Source: Panopea generosa (taxonomy: Eukaryota > Mollusca > Bivalvia > Adapedonta > Hiatellidae). From it: 64,000 bases of DNA. The DNA lies in contig CM055902.1 of NCBI GenBank assembly GCA_029582155.1, positions 15,016,086 through 15,080,085 on the forward strand. The letters run 5' to 3'. Position numbers and translations under genes: made by a program. Positions 1 to 13,725 of this stretch are shown piece after piece (the stretch's first letter is position 1; every line of letters starts with the position of its first letter). A model generated the notes under the pieces. That model saw only the letters and a list, made by a program, of their open reading frames with translations. It ran no database searches and had not been told where the DNA came from.

Positions 1-31
1 GATATAGATACAGTGAATTCATATATAATTA

Positions 32-440
32 ATTTCATAAAGGGAGAAAATTAAATTTACAACAACGGAATTTACGATTTTGGGATATTTTCTGATGCTC
101 ATTCAAAATGCATGATATATATATATGGAAATAATTATTTGTGAATAACCAAGACATAAATGTACAGACCAGACTGCGGTGAGTGCGCCTAGCTACAATG
201 CAAACCATAGATTCAATATCAAGGTATCTGCCAAAATAAATAAATTTGGTGTCGACCATTACTTATATACTATGAAATTGTATATGAAATCTGGACAGGG
301 TGGACAAATCTACATACATAAACTGATAGCTTATATGGGTAGGATCCAGTTTATGGTTCATGGCTACTCACATGCTATAATTTCATAAAGGGAGATAATA
401 AAAATCACAACAATGGAATATACGATTTTTGGTATATTTT
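32..440. repeat. Direct duplication with period about 344 bp
   Basis: A segment starting taatttcataaagggaga near position 33 recurs near 377, with acgatttt..atattttc following in both. Similarity covers roughly 70 bp, inside gene B intron 2. Confidence 0.6.
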
Positions 441-482
441 CAGATATATAAATATGATTAATATTGTTGACAAACTACTTAC

Positions 483-608
483 CTGAGCACGCCTGACCGG
501 AAGCTCCATTGAAACCAGGCTTACAGACACATTTTGAATTTGTACAAACTTCGTTTGCGTTTGCGTCACATAGATTGGTTTGTGGATCGCATGTACCATC
601 AACAAGAG
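483..608 (-). CDS. Gene B exon 2: EGF-like module (partial gene, continues off the left edge)
   Basis: 126 nt, acceptor attttcag, donor TCAG|gtaagt, phase 1 both sides. Six cysteines: C-DPQTNL-C-DANANEV-C-TNSK-C-V-C-KPGFNGASGQA-C. The NEVCT..KC.C core is shared with gene A exon 2. It follows the signal-peptide exon after a 643 bp intron, as expected for a head-to-tail paralogue. Its later exons would be outside the window. Confidence 0.8.
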
Positions 609-1251
609 CTGAAAATTATACTCGTTTGTGTAAGAATATATCCACTGGTATTAAAACTTGGTTAGTTTTGTTAATGTGAGTGCGACTGCAAAAATTACAA
701 TTTAATGTTTTGAGTCATTTTATAAACCATTGGAGAAGGAGCAAATCAAACAGATGATATATATCAATATTCTTAAAATGAAAAAAAACACATATGATAT
801 AATTAGCAACGTTTTTACAATATTGTATTAAGAAAACTTTTTAAATCTCAATATGCATGATCTTTCAGTAAAATATATTATTGCCTTTTACGGTCCTGTG
901 TACCAAATCACCAACATCAAATAGTATGTATATACATTGAAAAACTCAGGAACATAGACACAAATTTGATAGTGGTGCGGCTAAATATTTTACAAAACAT
1001 GTAATTTTGTAGTAGACTTTAAAACGAGCAGCACCATTGGTGGTAGTCCTATAGCAATGACAAATGTTATCATCGTAGGAATTTAAGATAATTGATATGA
1101 AACAATGGGTCATACAAAAAAAATGTAAAAACAAATTGAAAATTAACTAAACAATGAAAAATAGTTTTGAACCTATTGGTGCGGCAATGACACACTATGC
1201 CGCACCTGTGTCTGTGCACATGTAACTTGTTTTCAAACATAAACATAATAC
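609..1251 (-). other. Gene B intron 1
   Basis: AT-rich intron with good splice ends; nothing else recognised. Confidence 0.6.
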
Positions 1252-1318
1252 CTGATGACAAAGTAAACATCATGCCGAAGATGATAAAACCAAACTCAAC
1301 GTTATAAAACATCTGTTC
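1252..1318 (-). CDS. Gene B first coding exon: signal peptide
   Basis: The start codon at 1,312-1,310 gives MFYNVEFGFIIFGMMFTLSS, then a phase 1 donor (TCAG|gtatta). A pyrimidine tract with ttccag lies six bases upstream, followed by GAACAG. Length (61 coding nt), phase, the FGM motif and the six-base leader all match gene A exon 1 (GGACAG). An upstream in-frame ATG exists but lies in the predicted intron, so it was not used. Confidence 0.75.
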
Positions 1319-4300
1319 CTGGAATAAAAAAGGTATCAATAATCGACAATATACTTAAAGTATGATAAATATGTTAAAGAGGTATATACTTTTTGTTCAC
1401 GAAATGATCCAACTGAACATATCCTGAAAGAAACCTATGTAACTTGAAGAAATCGGTACGATTTTCTACAACAATTTGTGTTACTTTCTAGAAATCAATG
1501 TTTAAAAAGGTCGTCTATAAACAATTGTATTCGTGATTGATTTTAGAAATCTGAAAATTAATTATTGTCACGTGACATGCAAAATGAAGTGTCTATCGGC
1601 ACGACAGTCGTGCACATTATTTTACTTATTCGCACAACAGTCGTGCCCATTATTGTCTTTATCAGCGCGACGGTCATTATTGCCCTACTCCACACGAGGG
1701 TAATGCCGATATTGTTTCTTATTGGCAGGACAGGTGCTCGACAAGGGAAGTAAGTCACGTCAGATATCCAATAGGCGTTAGTGTATATTCGGGCATTTCC
1801 CAGCATTTTCAAAATTAGTTTGCAGGATCTGACACTTTTCATTTCAAACAGAATTGTATTAAACGAGTTCAGGTAAAATTACTTTTCCTGGACGAGTATA
1901 ATAAAATTCTTTATGAATTGACAGCAAGTGTTTGATTCTATTGATTACAATATCATGCACAGATAAAAATTTAAATAAATAACTTACAAAAGGCCATATA
2001 TGCAGAACCCCTTTATAGGCCGAATAACCATAACGAAATGATATGTCTGGTCTAAAAAATAATTTTAACTAAAAATACATATTTATCGATTAGACTATCT
2101 ATTTATTAAACAACAACATTAATTATACTCGCAAAAGCATAATTATCAAAACTTTTCTTGGTCGAGTTTAATAAGATTCTAAAGTTGTAAAGATACGCGA
2201 ATAAATACATATGTCTGGTGAATCGGCATCTCATCAAAGAAGTTCAATGTTGTATTTCACGTCAGTGTTATAAAACATACGTAATAATTGCATAACAAGG
2301 ATTGATGTGTTATAAACATGAATAAAAGAGAGAGAGATGAGAAAAAGATAGAAAGGAAGAGACAAAAAAGGGAGAGAGATTGCTGTTGCTTGTTTTGGCC
2401 TGTTTCCTTTCTCTTTATACAGTGTTTCCTACATCTACTCTCTTCTTCTCTCAAGGCTGGCTCGAGCTTCCATCAGGATGTTAACAAGATGGTCCTAAAG
2501 TAATTCTGGCTTTTTCCAATGCAATGTCACTTATAAAAATTCATCACACTTCCCTTGCATTAGATGGGTTTACACTTATACATGATAATTCCGCCATGTG
2601 TACATCTCACTTGTAACCTCGTTCACGAATGGCAAATGTGTGTCAGTGATGCCACACCCACCTTATTGACTAGATTTTGCATCTTGTGACTTCTGTTACC
2701 AGAACAAACAGTACCTACCTAGACAGTTGCCGTTGTCGGATTCGAAGTGCGAATACAATACTTAATAATACATTATGTTTGCAATCATCTTGTATATTAT
2801 AGAAAGTGTGGCAAATTTTAATGAATGCTCATCGTATAATGTCAAAACCAAAACTGGCAAACAGTTTTTGGTGAAAACTTTATACTGGTCGTGTGTTTAT
2901 GTGTTTATTTTATTCGAATGAATGGGCATTAACAAGACTATGGACAAGATAAATACGTTAATGTATTACATATACTTGTGCTATATGCATGTTTATTCTG
3001 TGTATTGATTGTGCTAATGATCTTATGGTGGTTGTGTCAATTAAATTATCTGGAATTATATTCTCTTATTGTTAGGTGTGAATACAAAATCAATCCTACA
3101 TCTGTGTATACTATGGATATCTCTATTTGTTTTACAAAATCACCGGCCAAAAGGGTATGCATCATATTGAAAAATGAAATAAGGGGTCACTGCTAGTCAG
3201 TAGCTGAACCACAACTTTCTTCCTCCGTCAGTAAATCAAAATAAGTGGGTAAATATTCAGATAAATATAAGTTAAAACTATTCTATAAGACAAAACGAAA
3301 ATAAGGATCGTCGAAGTCAAAGAAGAAAATGTTATGACCTGTTGTGATGAACGGGTAGTAATCAGTGGAACGAAATCAAACGTTTTTTGATACGTTCAGC
3401 ATAGAAGATAGTGTAAAAGACCCAACATTTTAAGGAAGTTGTAAATTTTATTACGATAAAATACACACGATATAGACAACCCCTGTCGCAAAAGTGTAAA
3501 TATCAAATTCTAGGAAAACAGCTATTGAATTCTTGAAGCAAAGAAACATTTATTTTATCATCAATCTGCCGTAGTGAGATATAAAATAATCTACCTTAAT
3601 ATCCTTACGATTTTAATTTTCAATTTGAGCATTTGTCAATTTTGATATTCAGAGTAAATCACGTAAAATTAATATTATCCTCTCTGTGAATATATCAACC
3701 AACTTCAACATTCATTGACTTTTATCAAGAGTAAGTAAAAAGAAAAAAAGAAAATAAAAAATGATTTACATACAATTTTCTTCACTGTATTAGAGTCCAG
3801 CCACTGCAAGAATAAAACCTAAGATGTGATACAAGCAATAAGCGATTCGGCTTTTATCGCTGTGTATGTTCGATGTTTGTTCAATATTTCTAATTGAACA
3901 GGCCATGTAATCGTTGTGCAATAGCTCTCAATGATAATGTCCATGAAACTCAACCTGAATGTATTTAGTCTGACCCGTATGCACGTCATAATGAAGTATT
4001 GTATTTACGCAGTGATAGTAAACATCCTAAATGGGCAAACTGCACCGATGAAGGGGTAATGCAAATCTTTTGTAGATATTAATAAGAAAATAAGATTAAA
4101 ATGCACCAGAAAACATGCACACTTGAAACTTTAATCGGTACCTGTTATCAGTATATCTCTTTTTTCTAATGCGAAAAAAGACAGTTAGAGTCGTGTATCG
4201 TAGTTACAGTGTATAGTACTTCAACAACATATACAGTTTTAAACTTTAGATTTTATTTTTTCGCAAAATGAATTGGAATGAAACGAATCTATTTAGAACT

Positions 4301-4499
4301 AAATCTCTATAAACATGTCAAATTGGATTCAGCTCTTTGATACTACTACGCAGTCACAAATGCGTCACATAGACAAAACTATTAAAGACTGTGTTTGATG
4401 CAACTTAAAGTTTGCAATAGTTAAGCAGTATTTCTAAACCAATATAATGATTTTACTCTCAATACCGTTAAAGTATCAAATGACACATCTCATCCCAAC
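1319..4499. other. Upstream region of gene B, AT-rich spacer
   Basis: No coding exon seen. An untranslated first exon of gene B probably lies here. Of note are the palindromes at 1,566-1,645 and a purine-rich tract at 2,318-2,376; the rest looks unremarkable. Confidence 0.4.
1566..1645. promoter_or_regulatory. Cluster of perfect short palindromes upstream of gene B
   Basis: tgtcacgtgaca (1,566-1,577) is a perfect 12 bp palindrome with an E-box core. gcacgacagtcgtgc (1,599-1,613) has 7 bp arms, and a near copy lies at 1,631-1,645. They are about 250-330 bp upstream of the gene B start codon. A regulatory role is only inferred. Confidence 0.3.
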
Positions 4500-4514
4500 G
4501 ATTACACTCTCGCA

Positions 4515-5043
4515 ATGAATAATCAGCATAATCAACTAACAAAGTATAACAATGTATAACCATCATAATCATCTAACAATGAATAACAATGTATAACCGT
4601 CATAATTATCTAACAAAGTATAACAATGTATAACCATCATAATCATCTATCTAACAAAGTATAACAATGTATAACCATCATTATCATCTATCTAACAAAG
4701 TATCACAATGTATAACCATCATAATCATCTAACAAAGTATAACCATCATAATCATCTAACAAAGTATAACCATCATAATCATCTAACAAAGTATAACCAT
4801 CATAATCATCTAACAAAGTATAACAATGTATAACCATCATAGTCATATAACAAAGTATAACAAGGTATAACCATCATAATCATATAACAAAGTATAACAA
4901 GGTATAACCAGCATAATCATATAACAAAGTATAACAATGTATAGCCATCATAATCATATAACAAAGTATAACAATGTATAACCATCATAATCATCTAACA
5001 AAGTATAACAAGGTATAACCATCATAATCATCTAACAAAGTAT
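4515..5043. repeat. Minisatellite built of taacaaagtataac/aaccatcataatcat words
   Basis: About 500 bp of units of 22 or 37 bp, depending on whether the caatgtataac or caaggtataac word is present. Non-coding. Confidence 0.9.
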
Positions 5044-8000
5044 TTATTATCTATTTAGTTAATTTGTTAATGCATTTTTTACCATAACATTTAAAATGAG
5101 TCGGTCTTTGTTTTTATAAGTATGTTTAAAACATATGGCAACGTAGAAAAAAAACTGTTTAAAAAATTCTAATGTAACTATTTATTTATTTACTCGGTAA
5201 TACTCTTCAATACGTCGTTGTCTTTTTCCAAACGACTGTCAACAGCTCTAGCGAAAGCTCTGTGTTAGTATCAAAACAGGCAGTAAGCTGAAATACATCG
5301 TTCAGTTCTTCCATTGGTTGAACTTCAAATTTTGTCAGGTCTAAAGAAGTACGTTACTATGAAGATAATAATTAACAAACCTGCCATATTCATCGCGTTT
5401 TAGGATATATAATGATTCAAACTGTAAATTCATTTCCATTGTTACGTTTGCATACTATTTCTGTTGTATCTTACGTGCAGTATAAAGTATACATTTGATA
5501 GTTTTTAGTAATACAGACTAAATACCCGTCTTATACATATTTGGTTTGTAGATATTTGTATTAAACAAAATCGCAATAACTTAAGCTGTAGGTTGTATAT
5601 TTAGCCAGTTAGCACTATATAGAATATATACCGGTCTACAGCAAGATGATAATCGACATACAGTTAACCTGATACTCCTATAGTCGACGATAAATAAAAA
5701 AACAATATGCTAATTTAACGTTTTTGTTTTTTTTTAAGATATAATAAAATTTAATAAAACTTATTTACGATAAAAAAAAATTATGTTAAGCTATACACAT
5801 TATATGAAAACAAAACATTTTCAACTGTACAATTCCATAAATGAACCATAAATCTGCTTCGAATAAATGATAATTTTTACAAATTATTCCCTTTGTTACA
5901 CTGCGTCATCGTATGTCTCTGTAAATCATTAATACAAAAATGCGTTTGACAATTTAACATGGTACCTAGTAATGGTAATCGAAGAAATTAACTTGCAGGC
6001 GTTTTTATTTTTATTTCAAAAACATACATATGCATGAATATCGTAGATGTAAGTATGTGAAAGCAACTATTTCAAGGGTTAACGACATGATTAGCTTTTG
6101 TAAACGTTGCTATTATTTTTATTTACTCTTTTATGTACTTTTGAAGTTGTATTTTGAATGCATTATTTTTTGTACAAAACTATCATCAAACTTTAAAAAA
6201 AGGCTGTTCATGATGTAAAAATAAAAATTGGATTTGTGTCAGAATTCTTATATTTTATGTAATCATATTAATAGCAGCCTGCATAACCGAGTGTTCCGAT
6301 TCACCCAAGGGAAACAATGATTATCGTTTCCGGGTTTTAATGTAAGTATATGATCTTTGTTTTTGTTTGTTTTTTAATCGTACGTGTTGCGATAAGAGTT
6401 CTCGTACTCGTGAATACACAGCTTCGTTTGCATTTGCTCGCTACTCTCTAAAAAAGGATTTGAAATCAATGTAAAAGTGTGTGCAATGTTCATTACCGAG
6501 ATAAATGCGTTTACTTATGTAAAAAAGAAACCAAAAGGTAGCATTTAAACAATGATTTTATCATTTGTATTTGTTTGAATACTAAGCATAATTTTTAGGC
6601 CCTCGAGGGCTAACGGATGCTGTACACGTACAAGTAGTTGATAAAGTACTATGTGAAGATCTCAATATGTTTTTTTTTTCTCACCGTATAGCATTCTCTA
6701 AAACAAATAATTAATAAATGTGTAAATGTGTAACAATAACAATTAAATAGTATTTGCTTTTGTCTACATAAATCGTTTTGAATTAAATATAAACATTTTA
6801 CATGAAAGAAAACTCATCCCCACCCCCACCCCCACCCCTAATGTTCGTGCTATATAACACACTAGTATATATAACATTGCCTGATGGATAAAACGGTGAA
6901 AAATAAATATCTCCTACTTGGATAGTTGTCGGCTGTGAAGTAATGTTAACCGCTATTACAAAATTGCTACTTTTAAAGCAGCTAAGTAATCGACTATTCC
7001 ATGTTTATTACAACCGCTGTGTTTTATACTCTGACAAACGTGTGGGTTTCTTTTAAATAAATGTGCAAGGTTGAAGATACTTTTGCTTAAACAAAATTTA
7101 ATGAAAAAAGAATATAAATGACAGTCTGTCATCATGAGAAGAACCAACCGTTTAAGAACCTACAAATCTCTAACAAGATCTAATTTCAATGTTTCTATAA
7201 GCAATCAATGCTATTTTAAATGTAAGATGTCAATATAATCACATTGAATGATTAGTGAATATGCAAAATCACCATAACAGAAGGGAAATATTTCAATTGA
7301 CAATTAACATAGACGACAATATAAAACTTATTTAAGTTTGTTAAGCAAACACATCCCATGATTGCGTTAGCGGACTGAAGTAGTTGCTATTTACTTTTTG
7401 AAACACCATAACTCACATTAATCCCCGCGACAGTCGAATGCATTTTGGACCTATTGACAGATACTTCTTTAAGAAAAACATAAAAAGAGGAAATTACGAA
7501 CACCGTTATTTTTACAGAGAAACAATAATAACATATATTTTGATTATCATCGAAATTTTCGTTTAAACAAAATAAAATAAGAAGAGGACAATCATTTTCT
7601 GAAATTAAAGCAGTGAAGCAAGTGGTTTCTAATCACTCTTATATACACACCATCACATCATATCCCTCAACACCTCTACTCACAACCCCGAAAAATTAAT
7701 CATGTGATATATTTATGAAGATTATGTCATGACACAAAAAGAAAAAAACTGTTAACAGCTCTGTCCATTATAAAGCAAGGGAAATGTCTACGGCACAGTT
7801 GCCCACAATGTTAACGATACATTAAGCACAGACTTTAATTGTGTTGTATTGTACTTTCAATGTGTTGCTTTCATGTCTAATCCTTTAGAGTAATAAAGAA
7901 CATGTACTGTTACATGAATACAGAATAAATCTGAAGCAAGTGCTTGGAGGTATAAGGGTTTTATATTTGATATTACCCCTTGTGGGCAATTGCTGAGTCA

Positions 8001-8936
8001 TAAAACTGAGTCATCTATTTATGTGTGTTGTCGAGTTTGTCCTTTAACACAATTGATAAATGGAAATGAAAATGGGTTACTGATTTAATTATTTCACTAA
8101 ATTAAAAAATCATAATGTCTAGAACATAAATACTATTATTTCTGTATACACATTTATTTCGGAAAAAAAGACTAAGAATATCGAAAAATGACAGATATGT
8201 AATCATCAAGATCAGAAAGTTAGAGTTGACAATACATATTAATATTGTCAAACAAAGCTTTTTTTTTTAAGAAATATCGATGTAAAAATCATTAAAACAA
8301 TAGTTTATGTATTATACATCTACTATATGGTATTTATTGCAAGTAAAGAGTATTCACTGAGATCGTAATTATTCAAATGATATTAAAAAGATTTGTTATA
8401 AAGAATATTGTTATCATACATGTAACTGTGGAAATCTTATATTTTAGGAGATTTTTTTATTCTAAAACATATATACGATCAATCAAAGCTAATTCGCATG
8501 CTTATAATGGATTGGATTAACTATTATAGTTAACACATATACAATACAGAGTTGATTAGTGAAAGTAGAAATATGACAGAATAAATGCAATAGTGCTATA
8601 TTTATGTATAGAAATACAATAATACATTCGATATCCTGGTTAATATAAAATCCTTGCTTGTATTAACTTATTATTCTTGTCCGTGCTTTTTCTCTACAAC
8701 CCCATGTTGGAATTTTATTAAACATTTGGCTATCTGGATCATATCTGGTGCAAAATACCTCTGTTTATCGTCGAAAACAAGTAACTTATCTCGAGATTAT
8801 CACTTAATTTTAGTTAGACATCCTTGGAATAACGTAATTGATTCAGATTATAATTTCAGTTATCATTTGGGAAACTACGATTAAACCTGGGTTAAGTTTA
8901 AGCTTAGATTTAAACGGCCGATGTTTAGATATTTCT
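5044..8936. other. AT-rich intergenic stretch
   Basis: No supported gene. It holds a short C-rich run at 6,819-6,838 and homopolymer tracts; nothing else recognised. Confidence 0.4.
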
Positions 8937-9055
8937 ACATGGCGTAGTGATCATATATATGGGTTATGATCCGAGCGATTCCGGTTCGAATCTCGCGTAA
9001 AATAATTGCATTTGTTTATTTCCTTAGCAACATTAGTTTTTTCCTACAGTGGTTC
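8937..9055 (+). mobile_element. tRNA-derived SINE (family C), short or decayed copy
   Basis: An A-box-like tggcgtagtgatc and a B-box ggttcgaatct are about 35 bp apart. A tail with ccttagcaacatta resembles the copy near 13.64-13.72 kb. It is not a functional tRNA: there is no acceptor stem. Confidence 0.5.
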
Positions 9056-9090
9056 ATAAACGGCTTCTCATATCTAACAAAACTGACAAA

Positions 9091-9257
9091 TATATTAGAT
9101 GCATTTTTAACCTTGCATATGTCTAGCGACCTCTCTTATACTAAATAATAACGGAATTGGTATATATAACAATTGGTATATATTAGTCCATATATGCATT
9201 TTTATCCTTGCACATGTCTAGCGATCTCTCTAATACTGAATAATAACGGAATTGGTC
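9091..9257. repeat. Imperfect tandem duplication, period about 95 bp
   Basis: gcatttttaaccttgc..atgtctagcgac at 9,101 recurs at 9,196 with few changes, both ending taataacggaattgg. Confidence 0.75.
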
Positions 9258-10442
9258 GAGCAAAAACAATTGAATTGGAAGTTTTACAATAATTTCCGTC
9301 AACGGAACAGCTACATGTATGAGAATTACTGACCACTAAATTTCCGTTTAAAATAAGATTTATTTACGCTTAAGAGAGTTATCGGTCGGTATAAATGTAT
9401 CGAAGTGTTATCTTTGCAAATAAGATAAAAAAAAAACACGGTAGTATGTGTCGAAGCAAACACACAGTTGCTTTATCAGACGAAGGGGTTTATATAGTAA
9501 TAGTCGTAACAATAATGTCGTTTCTCGTTTTCAAATTTTAACTTTGTTTTTTCTTCGATAGTTTAATGTTTCAGAAATAGAAACACTTCCAATTCATTAC
9601 TACAAGCAGCTTTAAATGATACTGTCCTTAAAATGATATTGGTGACATTTAGTTTGACCAGTATGAACCTCATGAAGTATTACATTTTTTCAGTGAGTTA
9701 CGTAAAACTTCTTATCTGGCAATATTGCAAAGATAAAACGGAAATGACAAGTTTCTGTAAACATCAATCAACAAGTGTAAATATAACGAACCAGGAAACA
9801 GGTACACTTCAACAAATATTAATCTGTCACTGCAATCTTTTCTATGTGAAATATACTTTATCAGTGAGGTATCCTGGTTACAGTGCATAATACTTGGCCT
9901 GAAGATCCAAACCGTAATCATACGTAGGATATAACTATTACTTAAGTACACTATGTTTAAAGTGAACGCATCTGTTAAGCACTAAGTAAACTTGCTTTTA
10001 AGTATTAAACCATTTATTTTAACTCTTACTGTTCCCAGTTTTAATATATTACTGCAGATGTATGAGCTGCATTGTGTACATCTCCATTGCATTATGTGTG
10101 AATGAGAGTGAAACAAAACAAAATCAGTTCCTATTACCATACTATACATAAAGTATATTCTATTGGATAGTTCATCAGTGTTTCAGACATCACTATCGAA
10201 CGTGGAAAAAATAAGCCCTTGATAGCCTAGTTTAGCTTTTTATAATGACAAATTACACGTTTTAAAACAGCATCGAGAGAAAATCAAGACTGCAAGTGAT
10301 GAGACACGGAAAGTATATTAACGGTCCGGAAAACGTCGAAACACAGACAATACGAGATTATGAATAGAATGAGGAAGGCTAGGTATTCTATAACACCGTT
10401 TTTACAACAGGTTATCGCGAGTAGTAGAGAAGCGTTTGCAAT
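9258..10442. other. AT-rich intergenic stretch
   Basis: Nothing recognised; short reading frames have no family features. Confidence 0.4.
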
Positions 10443-10858
10443 TTGACAATTAGTAATAATAATAGTAGTTATAAAAGTAGTAATTTTTGTAGTAGTAGTA
10501 GTAGTAGTAGTAGTAGTAATAGTAGTACTATTAGTAGTAGTTGTAGTAGTCGTAGTGGTGGTGGTAGTAATAGTAATAGTAGTAATAGTTGTAGTAACAG
10601 TAGTAGTAGTTATAAGTGGTTGTGGCGGTTGCAGTTGTAGTAGTGGTAGGTGGTAGTAGTACAATTAATAGTAGTAGTAGTAGAAGTAGTAGTAGTAGTA
10701 GTAGTAGCAGTAGTAGTAGTAGTAGTGGTTGCCGTAGTAGTACTAGTGGTAATTGTGGTGGTGGTGGTTGTGGTGGTGGTAGTAATAGTAGTGGTGGTAA
10801 TAATAATACTAGTAGTAGTGGTAGTGGTAGAGGGGTAGTAGTAGTAGTTGTAGTAGTA

Positions 10859-10911
<53 letters not shown>

Positions 10912-10965
10912 TGTGGTGGTAGTTGTAATAACTGAAATAGTTGTAGTTGTAGTAAAAAGCAAAAG
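10443..10965. repeat. Long (AGT)n/(GTA)n trinucleotide microsatellite
   Basis: About 520 bp of AGT/GGT/AAT triplets with runs of pure (agt)n at 10,490-10,515 and 10,867-10,908. The open frames on both strands are composition artefacts. Confidence 0.95.
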
Positions 10966-10984
10966 TTATTTTTTTTTTTTTTAA

Positions 10985-12805
10985 TCAAAGTAAACATCGC
11001 AATAAAAATATGTTTACTCTTCGTTGCCTCAAATATTATAAATACCTACCTTTTAAAAAAAATGGCGAAAATGTTAATAAGCCACACAGTTTATTATATG
11101 ATTATATGATTAACTGCCGGTACAATATGAGTTGAAAAAACATCGGACACTATGGCGTCACACAGCGTGAGCTTAGCAGTGACGGAGCGTTATTGTATTC
11201 CCCTCGTCACTGGCTGTGGGACATATGGTATAATAACAAATAGTGTCGGTTTCCAATATGTACTTTAATGTAATCCACTTTATACTTAATTGATGGGCAA
11301 ATTAAACTTGAGAACTGATAATAAAATTGAAATAATATTTTAAAAAACGTATGTCTATAATAAGTTTCGAATCGTATCATGTTATCAGAATATGTCTATA
11401 ATATAACTCTGCTATGAAACTTTAAAACTTACGCGCAACAAATTGTATAAATACTGTTAAGGATATCGGTTAAAGTACATATATTTAAAGTGTAACTATA
11501 AGATACTTTTTTATAATCTAGATATTCTATTTTACTGGTTTATATGTCCACAGCTGTAAAGATTGCTTTTAAACGGGAACGGGTAAACTCGATTTTCGAC
11601 GTTTTTTTGTCGTATATCTCTTAAAATTGTTATGACCCCGATGCATTGATGCATACTGATAACACAAATACACATATATCCATAATCATATTATCACTTT
11701 CGAGCTAAAAATCTGATAGTGCTGGTGAAAAATGTTTGATATCTATCTTATCAAAAAATATATACTCATAAATAAAGACAATTTGTAGTTCTAATCAATT
11801 TGTGCAGAAATAAAATTCGTTATTAAATATGTTTATTTTGTTAATACAATGTATTTTTCTCGTTGATACGCAATCATTATATACAAGGATTTCTATATGT
11901 ATGTTATTCCTTGTAAATAGTAGGTTAACAATATATGGTTTCTAGACATAATACTGATAGGAATATCAACCAAGGAATTATACATAAAACCTTCAATATA
12001 AATCCTTGAAGTCAACATATAAAAGTCAGATGTTCATTGTTCATAATAGCACACATCTTATCATATAAAAAAAACATTATCCAAAGCAAATACAGAAAAG
12101 GAGAACTAATGACAAATACACTGCTCCAGTATAAAAACGGTGCAATATACTGCGAATGATTCCTTTATACTGCATAGTAGTATTGCTTTAATTATTGTAT
12201 TATAACTTGTTTCTTCATAAGATATCGTAGCAACAACAACACAATAACCACTTTTTAAATTCCTAATATCATATGTGATTTATAATTAATTAAATACATG
12301 ACAAGTATAGATCGAATGATAATTATTAAAAAGATTTTTCATCGGTTTTAGCAGTTTATTTTACATATAATTTTTAAAACGATTTATAACTTAAAGAATT
12401 ACAATATTATCAATGTCCCCGTAAGACCTTCAGTTTTAATTTATGGGACACGATCATTGCCGTGTCATAAGAAAGATAAAGATACTACAGTGAAAGGCGC
12501 TCATTCATCCACAAATCGGCGATTGTAGCAATTGTAAGACAACCACATCTAACTAGACAGGTTAACCTCAAATTAATGAAGATTTGAAAACTAGGCTATC
12601 TGCTGTACAAGCAAACCACCAAATACAAATGGACACTATCCACACATTTCGAGGTATTTCATACTCAGAAGCAAGTCCTTTTAGTCGGTTACGACAATTT
12701 GCATAACATAAAACGTATATCAATCGTATGCATTTATTCCAGTTCCGGTCAACCAGAATGACGCCCCTTTCAAGATCTAATAACTTTAAAAGGTGTTAAC
12801 TGTTG
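10985..12805. other. AT-rich intergenic stretch
   Basis: No gene or clear element. A short imperfect inverted sequence (gtgagcttagcagtgacg.. / ..cgtcactggc) lies at about 11,165-11,210. Confidence 0.35.
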
Positions 12806-12811
12806 TAGTAT

Positions 12812-12900
12812 TATGAGGCTCCAAAGTGGTGCAGTGGTTTGGGCCTTCAACTGTCACTCAGGATGTCGTATGTTCAAACCGCAGTCAAGGTGGAAAAAAA
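12812..12900 (+). mobile_element. tRNA-like SINE head
   Basis: A-box-like tggtgcagtggtt and B-box-like gttcaaaccgc with tRNA spacing, followed by an A-rich tail. Family unclear. Confidence 0.45.
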
Positions 12901-13594
12901 TACCAAATAAATAATACATTTATTTTATGATTTTTTCTGATTGAAAATATTAACTGTATTTAACTAGCATACATTATTTAAAATAAACTATACAGACATA
13001 TGATTTATTTTACTGATATACTGGTATTACAGTTAACATATTAATAATAAGGATAATGATTTTTTGTTTTTATCTTACTTTAAATCCCAAGTTTGATTTA
13101 AATTCAATCTAAACTGAGGTCCTGAATTGTGCTTAATGCCATTTTCAACAAATGGCAGATTATGTATTGTACATTCAGTTTTATTAGTTGACGAAGATCT
13201 CAAGTTAAATCTGAGTAGAACAACTTTCCTTCCTCAAGTAAATCGTATACTTTCTCACATAGAGTTTTTGGACTAAGTGAGACTCGAAAACAAGGCTTCA
13301 ACGGCCGGAGATAAGCCGTCATTAGTCGACTGCTACTTTGACAATCCGTCACTGAGATCCCTTGTTAAAAGTGATATTAAGCATGGTAAATATCAAGTCT
13401 TTATTCAATGTTCAAATTCAGTTTAAACTGTAGTCGTCTCGGAACTATTTTCGGTATTTTTATCTTTTTAAAGCATTTTTTATTAATAATTATGTTTTTT
13501 ATAATCGTACATACAATAAGCAAAGCTCGGACTCATAACGAAATTAAGATTAAAGATAGCTTTATGTCCGCTCTAATACCAATGGTATCACAAC

Positions 13595-13725
13595 TTTTTT
13601 TTGTAGTGAATAAGATACAGTTAAGGATTACTTTTTAGGCGATACGTGTTCGAATCCCGGAGAAAGTAATTTATTGTTCATCTTTTTAGCAACATTCATT
13701 TTACCCTCTCATTGCTTTTTTCTTC
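13595..13725 (+). mobile_element. Fragment of SINE family C
   Basis: B-box tgttcgaatcccgg, then a tail with tttttagcaacattcattt like that at 8,937. A second partial tRNA-like head (gtgtggtagagcatccgac) lies at about 13,837. Confidence 0.4.

Noticed and set aside
1070-1339. Longer start (MIPFLFQEQ...) for the gene B signal peptide
   Set aside because: The extra codons lie in the predicted intron before the ttccag acceptor; gene A has the same acceptor position and no such extension.
2318-2503. Lys/Arg-rich short frame
   Set aside because: Arises from a purine-rich gagaga tract.
10284-10984. Long open frames on both strands rich in Thr, Ser, Val or Leu
   Set aside because: They are translations of an AGT-type triplet microsatellite that is open in many frames; no start, splice or domain evidence.
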